Assembly: GCF_015472005.1 (NCBI RefSeq)
Contig: NZ_BMAQ01000005.1
Span: forward strand, 62,001 to 126,000
Direction: 5' to 3'
DNA from: Insulibacter thermoxylanivorax
GTDB lineage: Bacteria > Bacillota > Bacilli > Paenibacillales > DA-C8
Length of the DNA stretch: 64,000 nucleotides
Of this stretch, positions 45,038 through 54,716 are shown piece by piece (the first letter of the stretch is position 1; each line of letters starts with the position of its first letter). A program made the translations under genes and the position numbers. Below the pieces are notes generated by a model, which was given only the letters and a program-made list of their open reading frames with translations, searched no databases and was not told the DNA's origin.

Positions 45038-45802
45038 ATGCTGAGCAGAGTGGAAGGGATCGTGCTGCGCGCAATGGATTATGGGGAGAGCAACCGGATC
45101 TTAAACGTGCTGACCAAACAGGCGGGCAAGATCAGCATGATGGCGCGGGGCGCGAAGAAGGTCAAAAGCCGGTTTGCCAGCCTTTCACAACCGTTCACCC
45201 ATGCTGAATTCGTCATCTTCCGAAGCTCGCCGCAGGCGATGGGCACGATCAACTCCGGTGAGATCATGCGCTCTCACCACCGCCTTAGGGAGGAGCTGGA
45301 ATTATCCGCTTGCGCCGCATATCTGGCTGAACTGACCAATCGCCTTGTCGCAGACAATGAACCGATTCCTGCACTGTTCGATCAGCTTGCGGCAGCGTTG
45401 GACATGATGGAGGCCGGCAAGGATGCAGCGGTCATCACGCAGATCTATGAGATGCAGATGCTCGCGGTTGCTGGCTTCATGCCTGAACTATATGCTTGCG
45501 TGTTATGCGGTTCAACGGCGAATGAGCTGTCGGCTCTCGAAGCCGAGCAAGGCGGCACCGTCTGCGTGAAGTGCCGGCCTCAAGCCGCGCACGCCATGGA
45601 CGTTTCCCCTGCTGTATTGAAACTTCTCAGGGCATATCAACAGTTGGATCTAAGGCGCCTGGGCAGCATCAAGATCTCTCGGGGCAGCAAAGATCAGCTG
45701 CAGCGTTTCATCCGCACGTACATGGACGTTCATCTGCATGTTCGCTGGAAATCAAGGGATTTCCTTGATCAGCTGAGCAAGCTCAATTTTGACTCGACAT
45801 GA
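45038..45802 (+). CDS. recO: DNA repair protein RecO
   Basis: 254 residues. An OB-fold N-terminal domain (EGIVLRAMDYGESNRIL, MARGAKKVKS) is followed by a helical domain and a four-cysteine zinc site (CVLCG and CVKCR). RecO anneals ssDNA and loads RecA with RecR. The ribosome binding site is weak (AGGCGGCG). The glyQS promoter overlaps its 3' end. Confidence 0.95.
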   Translation: MLSRVEGIVLRAMDYGESNRILNVLTKQAGKISMMARGAKKVKSRFASLSQPFTHAEFVIFRSSPQAMGTINSGEIMRSHHRLREELELSACAAYLAELTNRLVADNEPIPALFDQLAAALDMMEAGKDAAVITQIYEMQMLAVAGFMPELYACVLCGSTANELSALEAEQGGTVCVKCRPQAAHAMDVSPAVLKLLRAYQQLDLRRLGSIKISRGSKDQLQRFIRTYMDVHLHVRWKSRDFLDQLSKLNFDST

Positions 45803-45818
45803 CCGAACATGCTATAAT
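45789..45818 (+). promoter_or_regulatory. Sigma-A promoter of the glyQS T-box transcript
   Basis: TTGACT (45789-45794), an 18-base spacer and TATAAT (45813-45818). The -35 lies inside the recO 3' end. The transcript would begin near 45825. Confidence 0.87.
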
Positions 45819-45824
45819 AGAATC

Positions 45825-46075
45825 GATTTGCATACATACATATTGAATGAATAAGCACAGCGCAGTGAAGGAAAGGAGTAACCGATCTTACGGCATCGCA
45901 GCGAGCTGGGGATGGTGCAAGCCCAGTATGACGAGACGGTGAAGGGCGTTCTGGAGCGCTTCTAGAGATGGAAAGCGGGCAGCTTAGCACTAAGTTGTCA
46001 AATAGGGTGGAACCGCGGGAGCACAACTCCCGTCCCTATGTCTTGTTATTCGACATAGAGACGGGAGTTTTTTGC
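45825..46075 (+). promoter_or_regulatory. Glycine T-box riboswitch leader of glyQS
   Basis: The T-box core AGGGTGGAACCGCG is at 46004-46017. Stem I contains the AGTAA and GGGGATGGTGCAAGCCC elements (about 45871-45923). GAAGGGCGTT (45941-45950) carries the probable GGC specifier at 45945-45947. The terminator is AACTCCCGTC (46025-46034) with GACGGGAGTT (46060-46069), an inner CTATGTC/GACATAG stem and a T-run. Uncharged tRNA-Gly should stabilise the antiterminator and switch on glyQS, which is established for this class. Confidence 0.93.
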
Positions 46076-46118
46076 ATGTCCTATCGGAACGATATTCTGA
46101 TGAGTAGGAGTGTGTGTG

Positions 46119-47027
46119 ATGAATTTCCAACAGATGATCCTAACCTTGCAGGAGTTCTGGGCTGAGCACAACTGCATCATCTTGCAGCCCTATGACGTAG
46201 AGAAAGGTGCGGGGACGATGAACCCGATGACCTTCCTTCGCAGCATCGGCCCCGAACCGTGGAATGTCGCTTATGTGGAGCCTTCCCGGCGGCCGACGGA
46301 CGGCAGATACGGGGATAATCCCAACCGTTTATATCAACACCATCAGTTCCAAGTGATCATGAAACCTTCTCCCGATAACATTCAAGAGATCTACCTGGAC
46401 AGCTTGAAGAGACTGGGCATTGATCCGCTTCACCATGATATCCGCTTCGTCGAGGATAACTGGGAATCCCCGACCCTGGGTGCTTGGGGACTGGGATGGG
46501 AAGTGTGGCTGGACGGCATGGAAGTCACGCAATTCACTTATTTCCAGCAAGTCGGCGGGCTTGATGCGCAACCCGTCTCCGTGGAGATCACCTATGGGCT
46601 GGAGCGTCTCGCTTCCTATATCCAGGACAAGGAGAATGTCTACGACCTGGAATGGGTGGACGGCATCACCTACGGCGACGTCTTCCATCAGAATGAATAC
46701 GAACAATCGAAGTACACCTTTGAGATCTCCGATGTGAAGATGCTCTTCACGCTGTTCAACACCTATGAGGAGGAAGCGAAGCGGGCGATTGAGGCAGAGC
46801 TTGTTCTTCCGGCGTATGATTATGTTCTGAAATGCTCCCATACCTTCAACTTGCTGGATGCACGCGGCGCGATCAGCGTGACAGAGCGAACCGGGTATAT
46901 CATGCGCGTGCGCAATCTCGCGCGGCAAGTGGCGAAAGCTTATTATGAATCCCGGGAGAAGCTCGGTTTCCCATTGCTTAAAGGTTCGACATCTTCGGTG
47001 GAGGGGGTAGAAGCACATGACCAATGA
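46119..47027 (+). CDS. glyQ: Glycine-tRNA ligase, alpha subunit
   Basis: 302 residues. It holds the class II catalytic core, with [17 protein letters not shown] (motif 2) and the family start [15 protein letters not shown]. It activates glycine together with GlyS in an alpha2-beta2 enzyme. I chose the ATG at 46119, with AGGAG (46106-46110) 8 bases upstream. It overlaps glyS by 11 bases and is controlled by the T-box leader. Confidence 0.97.
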   Translation: MNFQQMILTLQEFWAEHNCIILQPYDVEKGAGTMNPMTFLRSIGPEPWNVAYVEPSRRPTDGRYGDNPNRLYQHHQFQVIMKPSPDNIQEIYLDSLKRLGIDPLHHDIRFVEDNWESPTLGAWGLGWEVWLDGMEVTQFTYFQQVGGLDAQPVSVEITYGLERLASYIQDKENVYDLEWVDGITYGDVFHQNEYEQSKYTFEISDVKMLFTLFNTYEEEAKRAIEAELVLPAYDYVLKCSHTFNLLDARGAISVTERTGYIMRVRNLARQVAKAYYESREKLGFPLLKGSTSSVEGVEAHDQ

Positions 47028-49107
47028 ACATCGTGATATCTTGTTGGAGATTGGTCTCGAAGAGGTTCCTGCCCGCTTCATGCGTGGAGCGGTGGAACAA
47101 CTGAAGGATAAGATCACAAGCTGGCTGGAAGAATCCCGCATCACCTATCAGAGCGTGCTCGCCTATGCGACGCCGCGGCGCCTTGCTGTCGTCGTGCTGC
47201 AAGCTTCGGCGAAGCAGCAGGATATCAGTGAAGAGAACAGGGGTCCGGCGAAGAAGATCGCCCTTGATGAGCAGGGCAATTGGACGAAGGCCGCCCTTGG
47301 CTTTGCGCGCAGCCAGGGTGTGGACCCCGATGAACTTTACTTTAAGGAATTGAATGGTGTAGAGTATGTCTACGCTAAGAGAAGCACTGCCGGACAGGAT
47401 ACGATGAGCGTGCTGCCGGATGGTTTAAGATCGCTGATCACCTCCCTTGCCTTCCCGAAGAATATGCGATGGGGCGCATATGAGCTGCGGTTCGTCAGAC
47501 CGATCCGCTGGATCACTGCGCTGTTCGGGGATGAAGTGGTTGAACTGGAGGTGGCAGGCGTTAAGTCCGACCGCACCACGTACGGTCATCGTTTCCTTGG
47601 GAAACCCGTAGATTTGCAGGTACCCGCTGAATACGCGGATCGCCTCAGGGAGCAATACGTGATTGCGGATATCGAAGAACGGAAATCGATGATTGTTGCA
47701 CAGATCCAGCGTTTGGCTGAAGAGCGGGGCTGGCAGGTGCCGATCAATGAAGAACTGCTCGAAGAAGTGCTGTTCTTGGTAGAGTATCCTACGGCGCTCT
47801 ACGGAGGATTCGATGAAGAGTTCTTGAGCATCCCGCAAGAAGTGTTGATCACTTCCATGCGCGAGCACCAGCGCTACTTCCCCGTGCTGGACGGCGAGGG
47901 CAAACTTCTGCCGTACTTCATTACAGTGCGCAACGGGGACGATACGTCTCTGGAACAGGTAGCGAAGGGCAACGAGAAGGTACTTCGCGCGCGCTTGTCC
48001 GATGCCAAATTTTTCTACGAAGAAGATCAGAAGCTGCCGATTGAGACGGCGATGTCCAAGCTCGAGCACGTTGTTTTCCATGAGGAGCTCGGGACGATTG
48101 GCGATAAAGTGCGGCGCATCCGGCAGACGGCCGATTGCTTGGCAGAGATCTGCGGCCTCGCTGATGAAGAGAAACAAGTAGTGAAACGCGCGGCTGCGAT
48201 CTGTAAGTTTGACCTTGTAACGCAGATGGTCTATGAGTTCCCTGAGCTGCAAGGTTTTATGGGTATGGATTATGCGCGCAAAGCCGGTGAATCGGAAGCC
48301 GTTGCAGTAGCGATCCATGAGCATTATCAGCCGCGGTTTTCCGGGGATGCTTCGCCTGCGACGCGTGCCGGCGCGATTGTCAGCATCGCCGACAAGATCG
48401 ATACGATCGCCGGCTGCTTTGCGATCGGCATCATCCCGACAGGATCACAGGATCCCTATGCGCTGCGCCGACAAGCTCAGGGCATCGTGCAGATCATCCT
48501 TGATCACGAGTTGCCGATTACCTTGGATCAACTGTTCGCGCTCGCCCTTGATGTGTATCAAGCATCCCGCGTAGAAGCACTGAAACGGGATGCAGCTGAG
48601 ATTACTCGCGATCTTATGGAATTCTTCGGCTTGCGCGTGAAGCATATCCTGTCCGAGTTCGCGCGTTATGATGTCGTGGATGCCGTGATGACGAGCGGAT
48701 ATGCCGATGTTTCGGCGACCGTCCGCAGATGCCGTGCGCTGGCTGATGCGGTGCAGGAACAGGCGGAGATGAAGAATATCTGCGAGTCATTCACGCGGGT
48801 GATGAACCTCGCTCAGAAGTCGCAGGGAGACGTGATCGATGCACAGCTGTTCCAAGAAGACGAAGAGCATCAGTTGTATCAGGTATGGCAAGAAGTGCAC
48901 GACAACTTCACCCGGCTGCTTGGCAGCGGCGAAGCGCGCGCAGCCTTGGACGAACTCACTAGATTGACGGCGCCGATCACCGCTTACTTCGACGCTGTAA
49001 TGGTCATGGCGGAAGACGAGCGCATCCGCAACAACCGGCTGGCTCTGCTCCATGCCATTGCCGCCGATCTGTCGAGCTTTGCGGATTTTCATAAACTCGT
49101 CTGGTAA
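47017..49107 (+). CDS. glyS: Glycine-tRNA ligase, beta subunit
   Basis: 696 residues. The start [16 protein letters not shown] and the HD-like, B3/B4-type and anticodon-binding regions are those of bacterial GlyS. It binds tRNA-Gly for the alpha subunit. It overlaps glyQ, and GGTGGAGGGGGT provides the ribosome binding site. A T-rich stretch follows the stop, but I do not see a clean terminator stem. Confidence 0.97.
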   Translation: MTNEHRDILLEIGLEEVPARFMRGAVEQLKDKITSWLEESRITYQSVLAYATPRRLAVVVLQASAKQQDISEENRGPAKKIALDEQGNWTKAALGFARSQGVDPDELYFKELNGVEYVYAKRSTAGQDTMSVLPDGLRSLITSLAFPKNMRWGAYELRFVRPIRWITALFGDEVVELEVAGVKSDRTTYGHRFLGKPVDLQVPAEYADRLREQYVIADIEERKSMIVAQIQRLAEERGWQVPINEELLEEVLFLVEYPTALYGGFDEEFLSIPQEVLITSMREHQRYFPVLDGEGKLLPYFITVRNGDDTSLEQVAKGNEKVLRARLSDAKFFYEEDQKLPIETAMSKLEHVVFHEELGTIGDKVRRIRQTADCLAEICGLADEEKQVVKRAAAICKFDLVTQMVYEFPELQGFMGMDYARKAGESEAVAVAIHEHYQPRFSGDASPATRAGAIVSIADKIDTIAGCFAIGIIPTGSQDPYALRRQAQGIVQIILDHELPITLDQLFALALDVYQASRVEALKRDAAEITRDLMEFFGLRVKHILSEFARYDVVDAVMTSGYADVSATVRRCRALADAVQEQAEMKNICESFTRVMNLAQKSQGDVIDAQLFQEDEEHQLYQVWQEVHDNFTRLLGSGEARAALDELTRLTAPITAYFDAVMVMAEDERIRNNRLALLHAIAADLSSFADFHKLVW

Positions 49108-49224
49108 TCGGCATCTCTCTCTTTGTGAGAAGGAGGATTTTTTTGCACGGTCAGCGTATATAATAGTAGAGAAATTTTATGCGGTTGACCGTCAGCCAAA
49201 CAATTAACGTCTACAGGGGGTCGG

Positions 49225-49704
49225 GTGGTTCTAATCAAATGTCGTAAGCCGTGCATCATCGTCGATGCCGATGCTTGTCCCGTTAAACAAGAGATCATCG
49301 CCTGCGCATCCAGATTCGGCGTGCAGGTGATGATGGTGGCCTCTTATGCGCACAGAATCGCGCCGACGGAAGGCGTGCAGATCATCCAGGTCGATGCATC
49401 CGACCAAGCGGCAGATCTGTACATCGCGAATCACATGATGCGCGGAGATATCATCATCACGCAGGATTTCGGCGTTGCAGCGCTCGCCTTGGCCAAAGGG
49501 GCGATCGCCCTCTCCTTCCGCGGTCAGCAATATACGGAAGACAATATCGATTATCTGTTGGCCAGCCGCCATGAGCTGAGCCGGGCGAGGCGCGGCGGCG
49601 CGCGGACGAAGGGACCGCGTGCGATGAGTGCGCAGGACAGAGAGATTTTTCTACACCATTTGACAAAAATTTTGCAAGAGCAGCAGGAAAACAGGCCTTG
49701 TTAG
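49225..49704 (+). CDS. yqxD: YaiI/YqxD family protein (DUF188, PIN-like)
   Basis: 159 residues. The start IIVDADACPVK and the TQDFGVAALALAKGA segment define the UPF0178/DUF188 family, which has a PIN-like nuclease fold with conserved Asp residues. Activity is not established. The start is a GTG at 49225, close (4 bases) to CAGGGGG. In B. subtilis ccpN and yqfL stand between glyS and yqxD; both are absent here. Confidence 0.9.
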   Translation: MVLIKCRKPCIIVDADACPVKQEIIACASRFGVQVMMVASYAHRIAPTEGVQIIQVDASDQAADLYIANHMMRGDIIITQDFGVAALALAKGAIALSFRGQQYTEDNIDYLLASRHELSRARRGGARTKGPRAMSAQDREIFLHHLTKILQEQQENRPC

Positions 49705-49745
49705 CGAAATTAACTAGAACGGTGTTTGCGAGGCAAAGAAACGGA

Positions 49746-49776
49746 CCGATCCCGCCCAGGGATCGGAGATGTTTTA
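49746..49776 (+). terminator. Hairpin after yqxD, possible terminator
   Basis: CCGATCCC (49746-49753) pairs with GGGATCGG (49759-49766) around GCCCA. It is followed by AGATGTTTT, a weak T-run. Confidence 0.45.
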
Positions 49777-49862
49777 AGGCACGGATCTATCTTCTTAGCC
49801 AAGCTCATCCTTACGGCTGTATCCAAGGAATCATCCCCAATTGTATCAGTAAAGGTGATTAA

Positions 49863-51695
49863 ATGAACAGGATTCCGGAAGAAGTCATCACAGCCGTCCT
49901 TAGTCACACCAACATTGTAGATGTCGTATCTAAGCACGTTCATTTAACGAAACAGGGCAAGTATATGAGAGGACTGTGCCCTTTTCACTCCGAGAAGACA
50001 CCATCATTTACCGTAACACCGGAAAAGCAGATCTTCCATTGTTACGGATGCGGCAAGGGCGGTGGTGTCTTCAAGTTCGTGATGGAGATCGAAGGAGTGT
50101 CATTCCCTGAAGCAGTCAGGATGTTAGCTGAAGATGCAGGGATCCCCATCACATGGGAACTGCGGCCGCGCGAGCGGGATGAACATGCTGAGGAGAAACA
50201 GCAGTTATACAATGCCCACGAGTTAGCCAGCCGCTGGTTTCATCATGTGTTGATGAGCACCGAACAAGGCAGACCAGCACTAGAATATCTTCGCAGCAGA
50301 GGCTTCAGCGACAAGCTGATCAGCACCTTCCAGATTGGATACGCACCGCAGATGTGGGACGCGTTGACAACATTCCTGCAGAAGCGAGAGTTTGCTCTCC
50401 CTCTTATGGAAAAGGGCGGATTAGTTGCTTTTCACGAAGAGCGAAATCAATATTATGATCGGTTTCGCGACCGCATCATGTTTCCGCTGCATGATGAACA
50501 GGGGCGAATCGTAGGATTCGCAGGAAGAGCAATTGGGGATATCCAACCGAAATATCTCAACACCTCAGAAACGCCCATCTTCCACAAGAGCCGCTTATTA
50601 TACCAATTCCACGAAGCTAAGAGCACCATACGCAAGAACAACCAAATCGTGCTTTTCGAAGGGTATGTTGATCTGATCAAAGCATGGGAAGCTGGCGTGC
50701 ACAACGGTGTCGCCAGTATGGGCACCGCGTTGACGGAAGAACATGTGAAATTGATCCGTCGATATGCTTCACGTGTCGTCATCTGTTATGACGGTGATGA
50801 TGCGGGCATTGAGGCCGCGTATAAAAGCCTGTTGCTGCTTGAGCGGGCGGGGCTTGCCGTGAATGTGGTGATGCTTCCCGATCGCATGGACCCGGATGAA
50901 TACATCACTAAGTATGGCGGGGAATGTTTCCGCCATGAAGTGATGCATGGGGCTATGTCCGCTGTTCGCTTCAAACTGCTGTATCTAAAGCGCAACTTCA
51001 GCTTGCACAGCGAAGACGGGAAGCTGCGGTATATCCGATCGGCATTGAGGATTGTCGCTGCCTTGCGCTCGCCTGTGGAACGGGAATATTATCTCAAGGA
51101 GTTGGCCGAAGAGTACAACTTCTCCCTAGACACGCTTAAACAGGAGCTGTACGCACTGCTGCGCTCTTCGCAAAAATTGCCGCCAAACGGGGATAATATA
51201 GGAAAACCGTGGAATAATGGTATGAATAACAGGAGAGAAGAGGTTACACGTCCGGCATTGCGTCCAGCATATTATAATGCAGAACGCAATCTATTAGCTG
51301 CTATGCTGCAGGATGCAGAGATCGCTCATCTGGTCCAAGAACGATTAGGGGACGCCTTTAATGTCGAGGCTCACGCAGCTCTAGCTGCTTATATATATCG
51401 TTACTACACGGAACATGACACCCTGGAGATGCCATCCTTTCTGGTAACGCTGCAAGATGACGAGCTGGAACGTTTAGCAACATCACTGTCTATGGAAGAC
51501 GCTGCAGCCGTGATGAATGAGCGGGCCCTGGAGGATCATATCAGTCAGATTAAGAAAGCTCCGATGCAGCAAGCGATCGAACACAAAAAAGAACAATTAC
51601 AGCGTGCTGAGCGTTCCGGTGACGTCGCAACCGCAGTACAGATTGCAGAAGAGATTATCACCCTGGAGAAAAAGCTGAAAGACATGCAGCTATAA
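49863..51695 (+). CDS. dnaG: DNA primase
   Basis: 610 residues. The CHC2 zinc site is C39, H42, C60, C63 (CPFHSEKTPSF, FHCYGCGKGG). The RNA polymerase core follows, with the TOPRIM motifs EGYVDLIKAW and YDGDDAG. The DnaB-binding helical domain is at the C-terminus. It synthesises replication primers. The ATG at 49863 follows AAAGGTGATTAA. It precedes sigA as in the classical macromolecular synthesis operon. Confidence 0.97.
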   Translation: MNRIPEEVITAVLSHTNIVDVVSKHVHLTKQGKYMRGLCPFHSEKTPSFTVTPEKQIFHCYGCGKGGGVFKFVMEIEGVSFPEAVRMLAEDAGIPITWELRPRERDEHAEEKQQLYNAHELASRWFHHVLMSTEQGRPALEYLRSRGFSDKLISTFQIGYAPQMWDALTTFLQKREFALPLMEKGGLVAFHEERNQYYDRFRDRIMFPLHDEQGRIVGFAGRAIGDIQPKYLNTSETPIFHKSRLLYQFHEAKSTIRKNNQIVLFEGYVDLIKAWEAGVHNGVASMGTALTEEHVKLIRRYASRVVICYDGDDAGIEAAYKSLLLLERAGLAVNVVMLPDRMDPDEYITKYGGECFRHEVMHGAMSAVRFKLLYLKRNFSLHSEDGKLRYIRSALRIVAALRSPVEREYYLKELAEEYNFSLDTLKQELYALLRSSQKLPPNGDNIGKPWNNGMNNRREEVTRPALRPAYYNAERNLLAAMLQDAEIAHLVQERLGDAFNVEAHAALAAYIYRYYTEHDTLEMPSFLVTLQDDELERLATSLSMEDAAAVMNERALEDHISQIKKAPMQQAIEHKKEQLQRAERSGDVATAVQIAEEIITLEKKLKDMQL

Positions 51696-51722
51696 CGAAT
51701 CTAGGGAGGAGGGAGTTGAACC

Positions 51723-52856
51723 ATGGTAAGCAAACAAGAGACACAAGATACAGAGATGACGCTTGAACAGGTTAAGGAGCAGTTGATTGAGCAGGGCAAG
51801 AAGCAACACGCTCTTACTTATAAAGACATCATGGAGCGGTTGAGCCCGTTCGATCAAGATCCCGATCAGATGGATGAGTTTTACGAACAGCTGGCGGATC
51901 TCGGCATCGATATCGTGAATGATGAGGACGAGATCGAACGCTTGCGTTCCGTGGATGAAGATGACGTTCACTCCGGAGAATATGATGATTACGAATATGA
52001 TGATGATCTGTCTCTGCCGCCCGGCGTGAAGATCAACGATCCCGTAAGGATGTATCTGAAGGAGATCGGACGCGTGCCGCTTCTGACAGCAGAAGAAGAG
52101 ATCGAGCTCGCCAAGCGGATCGAGCAGGGGGATGAGGAAGCAAAACGCCGTCTGGCTGAAGCGAATCTGCGCCTCGTCGTAAGCATTGCGAAGCGATATG
52201 TGGGACGGGGGATGCTCTTCCTCGACCTGATCCAAGAAGGGAATATGGGACTGATCAAAGCCGTCGAGAAATTCGACCATCAGAAAGGTTTCAAATTCAG
52301 CACTTATGCTACTTGGTGGATCAGGCAGGCGATCACGCGTGCTATTGCTGATCAGGCGCGTACGATTAGGATCCCTGTGCATATGGTGGAGACCATCAAC
52401 AAGCTGATCCGCGTATCCAGGCAATTGCTACAGGAGCTGGGACGCGAACCGACGCCGGAGGAGATCGCCAAGGAGATGGATCTCAGTCCGGAGAAGGTGC
52501 GGGAGATCATGAAGATCGCACAGGAACCGGTATCCTTGGAGACGCCGATCGGCGAAGAGGATGATTCACATCTAGGTGACTTCATCGAAGATTCCGAGGC
52601 GCTGGCACCCGCAGACGCAGCAGCCTATGAACTCTTGAAGGAACAGTTGGAAGAAGTGCTCGAGACGCTGACCGAAAGAGAAGAGAACGTGCTGCGACTT
52701 CGCTTCGGACTTGATGACGGGCGCACAAGAACCCTTGAAGAAGTCGGCAAGGTCTTCGGTGTTACCCGTGAGCGTATCCGTCAGATCGAAGCGAAGGCGC
52801 TTCGCAAGCTGCGCCATCCAAGCCGCAGTAAGCGGTTGAAGGATTTTCTCGAATAA
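51723..52856 (+). CDS. sigA: Primary sigma factor SigA (RpoD)
   Basis: 377 residues. Region 1.1 is followed by 1.2 ([17 protein letters not shown]), regions 2.1-2.4 ([17 protein letters not shown], then [15 protein letters not shown]) and region 4.2 ([19 protein letters not shown]) recognising the -35 box. The consensus TTGACA/TATAAT promoters elsewhere in the window agree with it. The ATG follows AGGGAGGAGGGAG. The stop codon lies in the first of three 16-bp tandem repeats. Confidence 0.98.
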   Translation: MVSKQETQDTEMTLEQVKEQLIEQGKKQHALTYKDIMERLSPFDQDPDQMDEFYEQLADLGIDIVNDEDEIERLRSVDEDDVHSGEYDDYEYDDDLSLPPGVKINDPVRMYLKEIGRVPLLTAEEEIELAKRIEQGDEEAKRRLAEANLRLVVSIAKRYVGRGMLFLDLIQEGNMGLIKAVEKFDHQKGFKFSTYATWWIRQAITRAIADQARTIRIPVHMVETINKLIRVSRQLLQELGREPTPEEIAKEMDLSPEKVREIMKIAQEPVSLETPIGEEDDSHLGDFIEDSEALAPADAAAYELLKEQLEEVLETLTEREENVLRLRFGLDDGRTRTLEEVGKVFGVTRERIRQIEAKALRKLRHPSRSKRLKDFLE

Positions 52857-52902
52857 GGTTAGTTGCTCATAAGGTTGGTTTCTCATAAGGTTGGTTGCTC
52901 AA
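52855..52902 (+). repeat. Three tandem 16-bp repeats at the sigA stop codon
   Basis: AAGGTTAGTTGCTCAT (52855-52870), AAGGTTGGTTTCTCAT (52871-52886) and AAGGTTGGTTGCTCAA (52887-52902). The sigA stop TAA ends at 52856. Units differ by one to two bases and look like recent slippage. Confidence 0.9.
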
Positions 52903-52911
52903 GCGTGCATG

Positions 52912-52940
52912 CCCTTTCTGCATTTGCAGAAGGGTTTTTT
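52912..52940 (+). terminator. Terminator of dnaG-sigA
   Basis: CCCTTTCTGC (52912-52921) pairs with GCAGAAGGG (52926-52934) with one bulged T and an ATTT loop, followed by six T residues. Confidence 0.87.
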
Positions 52941-53089
52941 GCCATATGGGGCGAATCCCTGTATATTGAACCTGTATCCTATATATCGTAATTGCTATGC
53001 ATCTAATCTCTGTGTATACAGTCATCTTGGTGTATACAGCCGTGTATGTGCAGATGTAAGCCACAACCTAATCATGAGGTGAACCATTC

Positions 53090-53941
53090 ATGGATCAGGA
53101 TAAGCGCAGGATCATCATCCAAGAGATCAAGTATTGGAAGGCGAGCAGGCTGCTTCCTGTGCATTACTGCGACTTCCTGCTAAATCTATACGGCGGCAAG
53201 ATTGAAGCTGCGGCTTCCTCCCAACCGGAGACCGCCAAATCTCTGGGCAGCGGGAGGTCCGCCGCATATTGGGTGCTAGGACTTGGGAGTATTGCCATAT
53301 TTTTTATCATCGCTATTAATTTTAACGCTTTTCCCTTGCCAATGCAAATCCTCAGCGGCGGAATCTTCATCTTGCTTTTTCTCTTCCTCGGCATCAAGGC
53401 CGTGAAGAGAAATATCGCTGCTGCCTATCTCAGCTTAGGAGCGGGCTGCTTCCTCTTGCTGCTGCTCGGCGAGTGGATACTGATCCAGCAGGGGTTGGAC
53501 GATGCGGCTTTGATGATCGGGTATCTTATGATATGTACCCTTCTATGGACTATGCTCGGTATGATCCTGCGTCTTGGCTTCCTGCAGTTTTGCGGCTGGA
53601 CAGGGTTGCTCTTCGTCTACAGCTGGCTGCTGGCGGGTCTGATGGATCCGCTGTATACCTGGCTGCTGCAGCTGGCATGGATCGTGTGGGCCGGATTGTT
53701 TATCGCTTTGGGATGGCTTGTACGGGAGCGGAACCGCTCGATGACGAGGGTGTTTTTCATCATGGGTTTGCTCTCCTGGATCGCTCCTGAGATCATGGCT
53801 GCAGCGGCGGGAGCAGCAGATCCAGCGATAGAAGCAGTAACCGAGACTTATCTGCCGCAGGCAGTTCTTATCGGCAAAATCCTTGTTACAGGGGTCATAC
53901 TATACATCATACGGAATATATGGACAGAATGGGTTGTATAA
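53090..53941 (+). CDS. Membrane protein of unknown function
   Basis: 283 residues. A cytoplasmic start (QEIKYWKASRLLPVHYCDFL) resembles the N-terminus of DUF2157-like membrane proteins. About eight hydrophobic segments follow from residue 62 onward. No catalytic motif is visible. The ATG follows GAGGTGAACC. It lies where cytochrome cccA stands in B. subtilis, but it has no CxxCH motif. It ends 2 bases before trmK, suggesting coupling. Confidence 0.7.
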   Translation: MDQDKRRIIIQEIKYWKASRLLPVHYCDFLLNLYGGKIEAAASSQPETAKSLGSGRSAAYWVLGLGSIAIFFIIAINFNAFPLPMQILSGGIFILLFLFLGIKAVKRNIAAAYLSLGAGCFLLLLLGEWILIQQGLDDAALMIGYLMICTLLWTMLGMILRLGFLQFCGWTGLLFVYSWLLAGLMDPLYTWLLQLAWIVWAGLFIALGWLVRERNRSMTRVFFIMGLLSWIAPEIMAAAAGAADPAIEAVTETYLPQAVLIGKILVTGVILYIIRNIWTEWVV

Positions 53942-53942
53942 A

Positions 53943-54716
53943 ATGATAAAACTATCCAAAAGACTATCAGCAATTGCTTCTCTTGTGCCGCCAGGCAGCG
54001 TACTTGCTGATATCGGCACCGATCATGCCCTGCTGCCGGTTTATCTCGTGCAGCAGGGCATCATTCCGCGCGCGGTTGCCGGCGAACTCAATGCCGGCCC
54101 CTTCGAAGCGGCGCGGCAGCAGGTCACAAGAAGAAATCTTGACGATCGGATCTCCGTGCGCAGAGGGGACGGATTGAGCATCCTTGAACCGGGAGAAGCA
54201 GAAACGGTAACGATCGCCGGCATGGGCGGCGGTCTGATCGTCGATATCTTAAGCGCAGGTTTGGAACGGCTGAGGGGTGTCCGGACCTTAATCCTGCAGC
54301 CGAACGTAGCGGAGGATGCCGTGCGGCGTTGGCTGATCGACCATGACTATGTGCTGACTGATGAGTTGATCATCGAAGAAGACGGCATCGCCTATGTCAT
54401 CTTATATGCGCTTCATGAGCAAGCAACAGAACGCACGAATGCAGAAGTCTATAAGACGCGCCTGCTGACAGGCGGCTTCGAAGCGACGGAAGAGGATCTC
54501 GTCCGCTTCGGTCCGTATCTGTTGGAGCGGATGGACGAGTCCTTCATCCGCCGCTGGCGCGAAGAGAAGGATAATTTGCTTAGAATCAAGCAGCGAATCG
54601 AAACTTCGGCCGAATCTCCTGAGGCGAAGCAGCGCCTTGCGGCCATCGAGCAGGAAATCCAAAGAATCACGGAGGTGTTGAAATGTTCGCACATGGACAG
54701 ACCGTCATCCAGATGA
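53943..54716 (+). CDS. trmK: tRNA m1A22 methyltransferase TrmK
   Basis: 257 residues. The Rossmann methyltransferase motif I is ADIGTDHALLP (22-32), followed by AGMGGGLIV and the conserved LILQPN. The C-terminus is a helical coiled-coil. It methylates A22 of tRNA. I chose the ATG at 53943, giving the standard start KLSKRLSAIA, two bases after the upstream stop. It overlaps yqfO by 34 bases. Confidence 0.94.
   Translation: MIKLSKRLSAIASLVPPGSVLADIGTDHALLPVYLVQQGIIPRAVAGELNAGPFEAARQQVTRRNLDDRISVRRGDGLSILEPGEAETVTIAGMGGGLIVDILSAGLERLRGVRTLILQPNVAEDAVRRWLIDHDYVLTDELIIEEDGIAYVILYALHEQATERTNAEVYKTRLLTGGFEATEEDLVRFGPYLLERMDESFIRRWREEKDNLLRIKQRIETSAESPEAKQRLAAIEQEIQRITEVLKCSHMDRPSSR

Noticed and set aside
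49143-49164. TTGCAC and TATAAT after glyS as a promoter
   Set aside because: The spacer is only 10 bases, too short for sigma-A; the TATAAT alone is not enough.
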